Positions 5,598 to 6,247 of a DNA stretch of 6,247 bases are shown here, one piece after another. Position 1 is the stretch's first letter, and the number at the start of each line of letters is the position of its first letter. A model generated the notes under the pieces. That model was not told the DNA's origin, made no database searches, and saw only the letters and a program-made list of their open reading frames with translations. This stretch comes from Lentisphaerota bacterium. Its GTDB lineage: Bacteria; Verrucomicrobiota; Kiritimatiellia; RFP12; UBA1067. The DNA lies in NCBI GenBank assembly GCA_015061765.1, contig SUVZ01000233.1, positions 1-6,247 on the forward strand. The letters run 5' to 3'. A program made the position numbers and the translations under genes.

Positions 5598-5729
5598 TTA
5601 CAGCGCATGACCATACTCATCAACAGACTCGATGTGTCTGCTGCCACCGCAGAACCCTGCCGAAACGTGAATATCCGCTCTTGCGAACATAAACAGGCTC
5701 GCAGACAACAGAAACAACAGCGTCTTCAT
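5598..5729 (-). CDS. Small exported protein (43 residues), unrecognised
   Basis: ATG at 5729-5727 overlaps the TGA of the preceding gene as ATGA, the usual geometry of translational coupling; a weak AGAGAT lies upstream. The product begins MKTLLFLLSASLFMFARA, a textbook signal peptide with likely cleavage after residue 18. The mature part is about 25 residues, DIHVSAGFCGG at its start, ending in EYGHAL before TAA, with one cysteine. I do not recognise it. It is either a genuine small secreted peptide or the surviving 5' end of a longer exported gene broken near the AT-rich boundary. The signal peptide and overlap argue that this start was real. It appears to be the last gene of its operon. 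Confidence 0.5.
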   Translation of the reverse strand: MKTLLFLLSASLFMFARADIHVSAGFCGGSRHIESVDEYGHAL

Positions 5730-6247
5730 TTGATCTCTGTTCGCTTCAGCACGATGTCGGGAACATAGATCACATTGTTGGTGCTAACGGGGAAGTCGGT
5801 CATAGGGGCTGGACGCGGCCAGTCCTTGCCCGTTTTGCGCTTATACGCCGCGAAGACCTTCTCCACAGCAATCCTCGCTTCGGCACTGACATTCGGAACG
5901 ACAACATTAGCTTTCGGCTCTTGAGCCGAGAAACTCCCCGCACATGCTCCAACAGATATTTCGTACGGAGGACAGCTTGAATCAAAAATAGAAATCACAT
6001 TCGTATTACAGACATAAGATATAAGCCGATCAAATACAGGCGCATCGACACCATCCACACGCCAGCATCCGTTTTCATCTGTTCGTGCAATTTGTGACGA
6101 ATGAAAAATCTCACTTGTCTCTATCGGAGTTGTAATCAACGAAACATCAACGGCCGCGTTAATGACTGGCAATCCATTTGTGTCTATGCACCGACCAACC
6201 ACCGAAACACTATCCCGTCGCAAAACTAGATCCTGCACATATGCCCT
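5726..6247 (-). CDS. C-terminal part of a protein with a carboxypeptidase-regulatory-like domain
   Basis: The frame is open from the window edge to TGA at 5728-5726, giving 173 residues; the start lies outside the window. An in-frame GTG at 6238 exists but is probably internal. Residues about 14-75 of this fragment resemble the carboxypeptidase regulatory-like / Ig-type beta-sandwich: VSVVGRCIDTNGLPVINAAV, then ARTDENGCWRVDGV. Such domains mostly mediate folding, adhesion or surface display. Four cysteines (20, 61, 80, 92) lie in or just after this region and a fifth at 102, which fits an exported protein. The C-terminal 60 residues (AYKRKTGKDWPRP and onward) are unrecognised. Base composition is much more AT-rich than the genes to the left. 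Function unknown. Confidence 0.7.
   Translation of the reverse strand, partial: RAYVQDLVLRRDSVSVVGRCIDTNGLPVINAAVDVSLITTPIETSEIFHSSQIARTDENGCWRVDGVDAPVFDRLISYVCNTNVISIFDSSCPPYEISVGACAGSFSAQEPKANVVVPNVSAEARIAVEKVFAAYKRKTGKDWPRPAPMTDFPVSTNNVIYVPDIVLKRTEIK

Noticed and set aside
5565..5768. 67-codon plus-strand frame
   Set aside because: It has no ribosome site, its product is rich in Q, R and S, and it runs antisense to two minus-strand frames that overlap as ATGA.

Overview
The window looks like chromosome from a carbohydrate-degrading member of the Planctomycetes-Verrucomicrobia-Chlamydiae group, most likely a Kiritimatiellia-type Verrucomicrobiota. This is an inference from family content: a secreted GH99/WbsX-like protein, a secreted beta-helix protein with a C-terminal choice-of-anchor-Q-like motif, a cupin-type AraC regulator and a RAYT-type transposase with GGGGACTGTCCCC repeats. 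There is no rRNA or other marker to prove it.

Region 1 (1-3223, minus strand) is a two-gene operon. A 770-residue exported beta-strand-repeat/beta-helix protein is followed after 15 bp by an exported GH99-like protein that leaves the window at base 1. The Shine-Dalgarno of the second gene overlaps the stop codon of the first.

Region 2 (3224-3388) is a compact divergent control region. It holds one extended -10 promoter in each direction, an inverted repeat in the leader of the beta-helix gene, and three ACGAYKTG-like direct repeats 9-10 bp apart that lie across the araC promoter. The araC transcript is predicted to be nearly leaderless. The arrangement suggests that the AraC protein controls itself and the divergent export/glycosidase operon.

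Region 3 (3389-4279, plus strand) is the AraC-family regulator.

Region 4 (4347-5430) is a self-contained element: a REP-associated tyrosine transposase (HUH, Y1) on the minus strand between two 44-bp imperfect inverted repeats. Each repeat has an inner hairpin and an outer GGGGWCTGTCCCC palindrome. A third, almost perfect copy of the outer repeat lies inside the transposase coding sequence and is translated.

Region 5 (5431-6247) is clearly richer in A+T. It carries the 3' end of a minus-strand gene with a carboxypeptidase-regulatory-like (Ig-fold) domain, overlapped by ATGA with a 43-codon ORF that has a convincing signal peptide. Between that ORF and the element are about 170 bp with no recognisable gene.

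I did not find a wholly new multi-gene system. The best leads are the element architecture with its translated repeat copy, and the divergent AraC operator.
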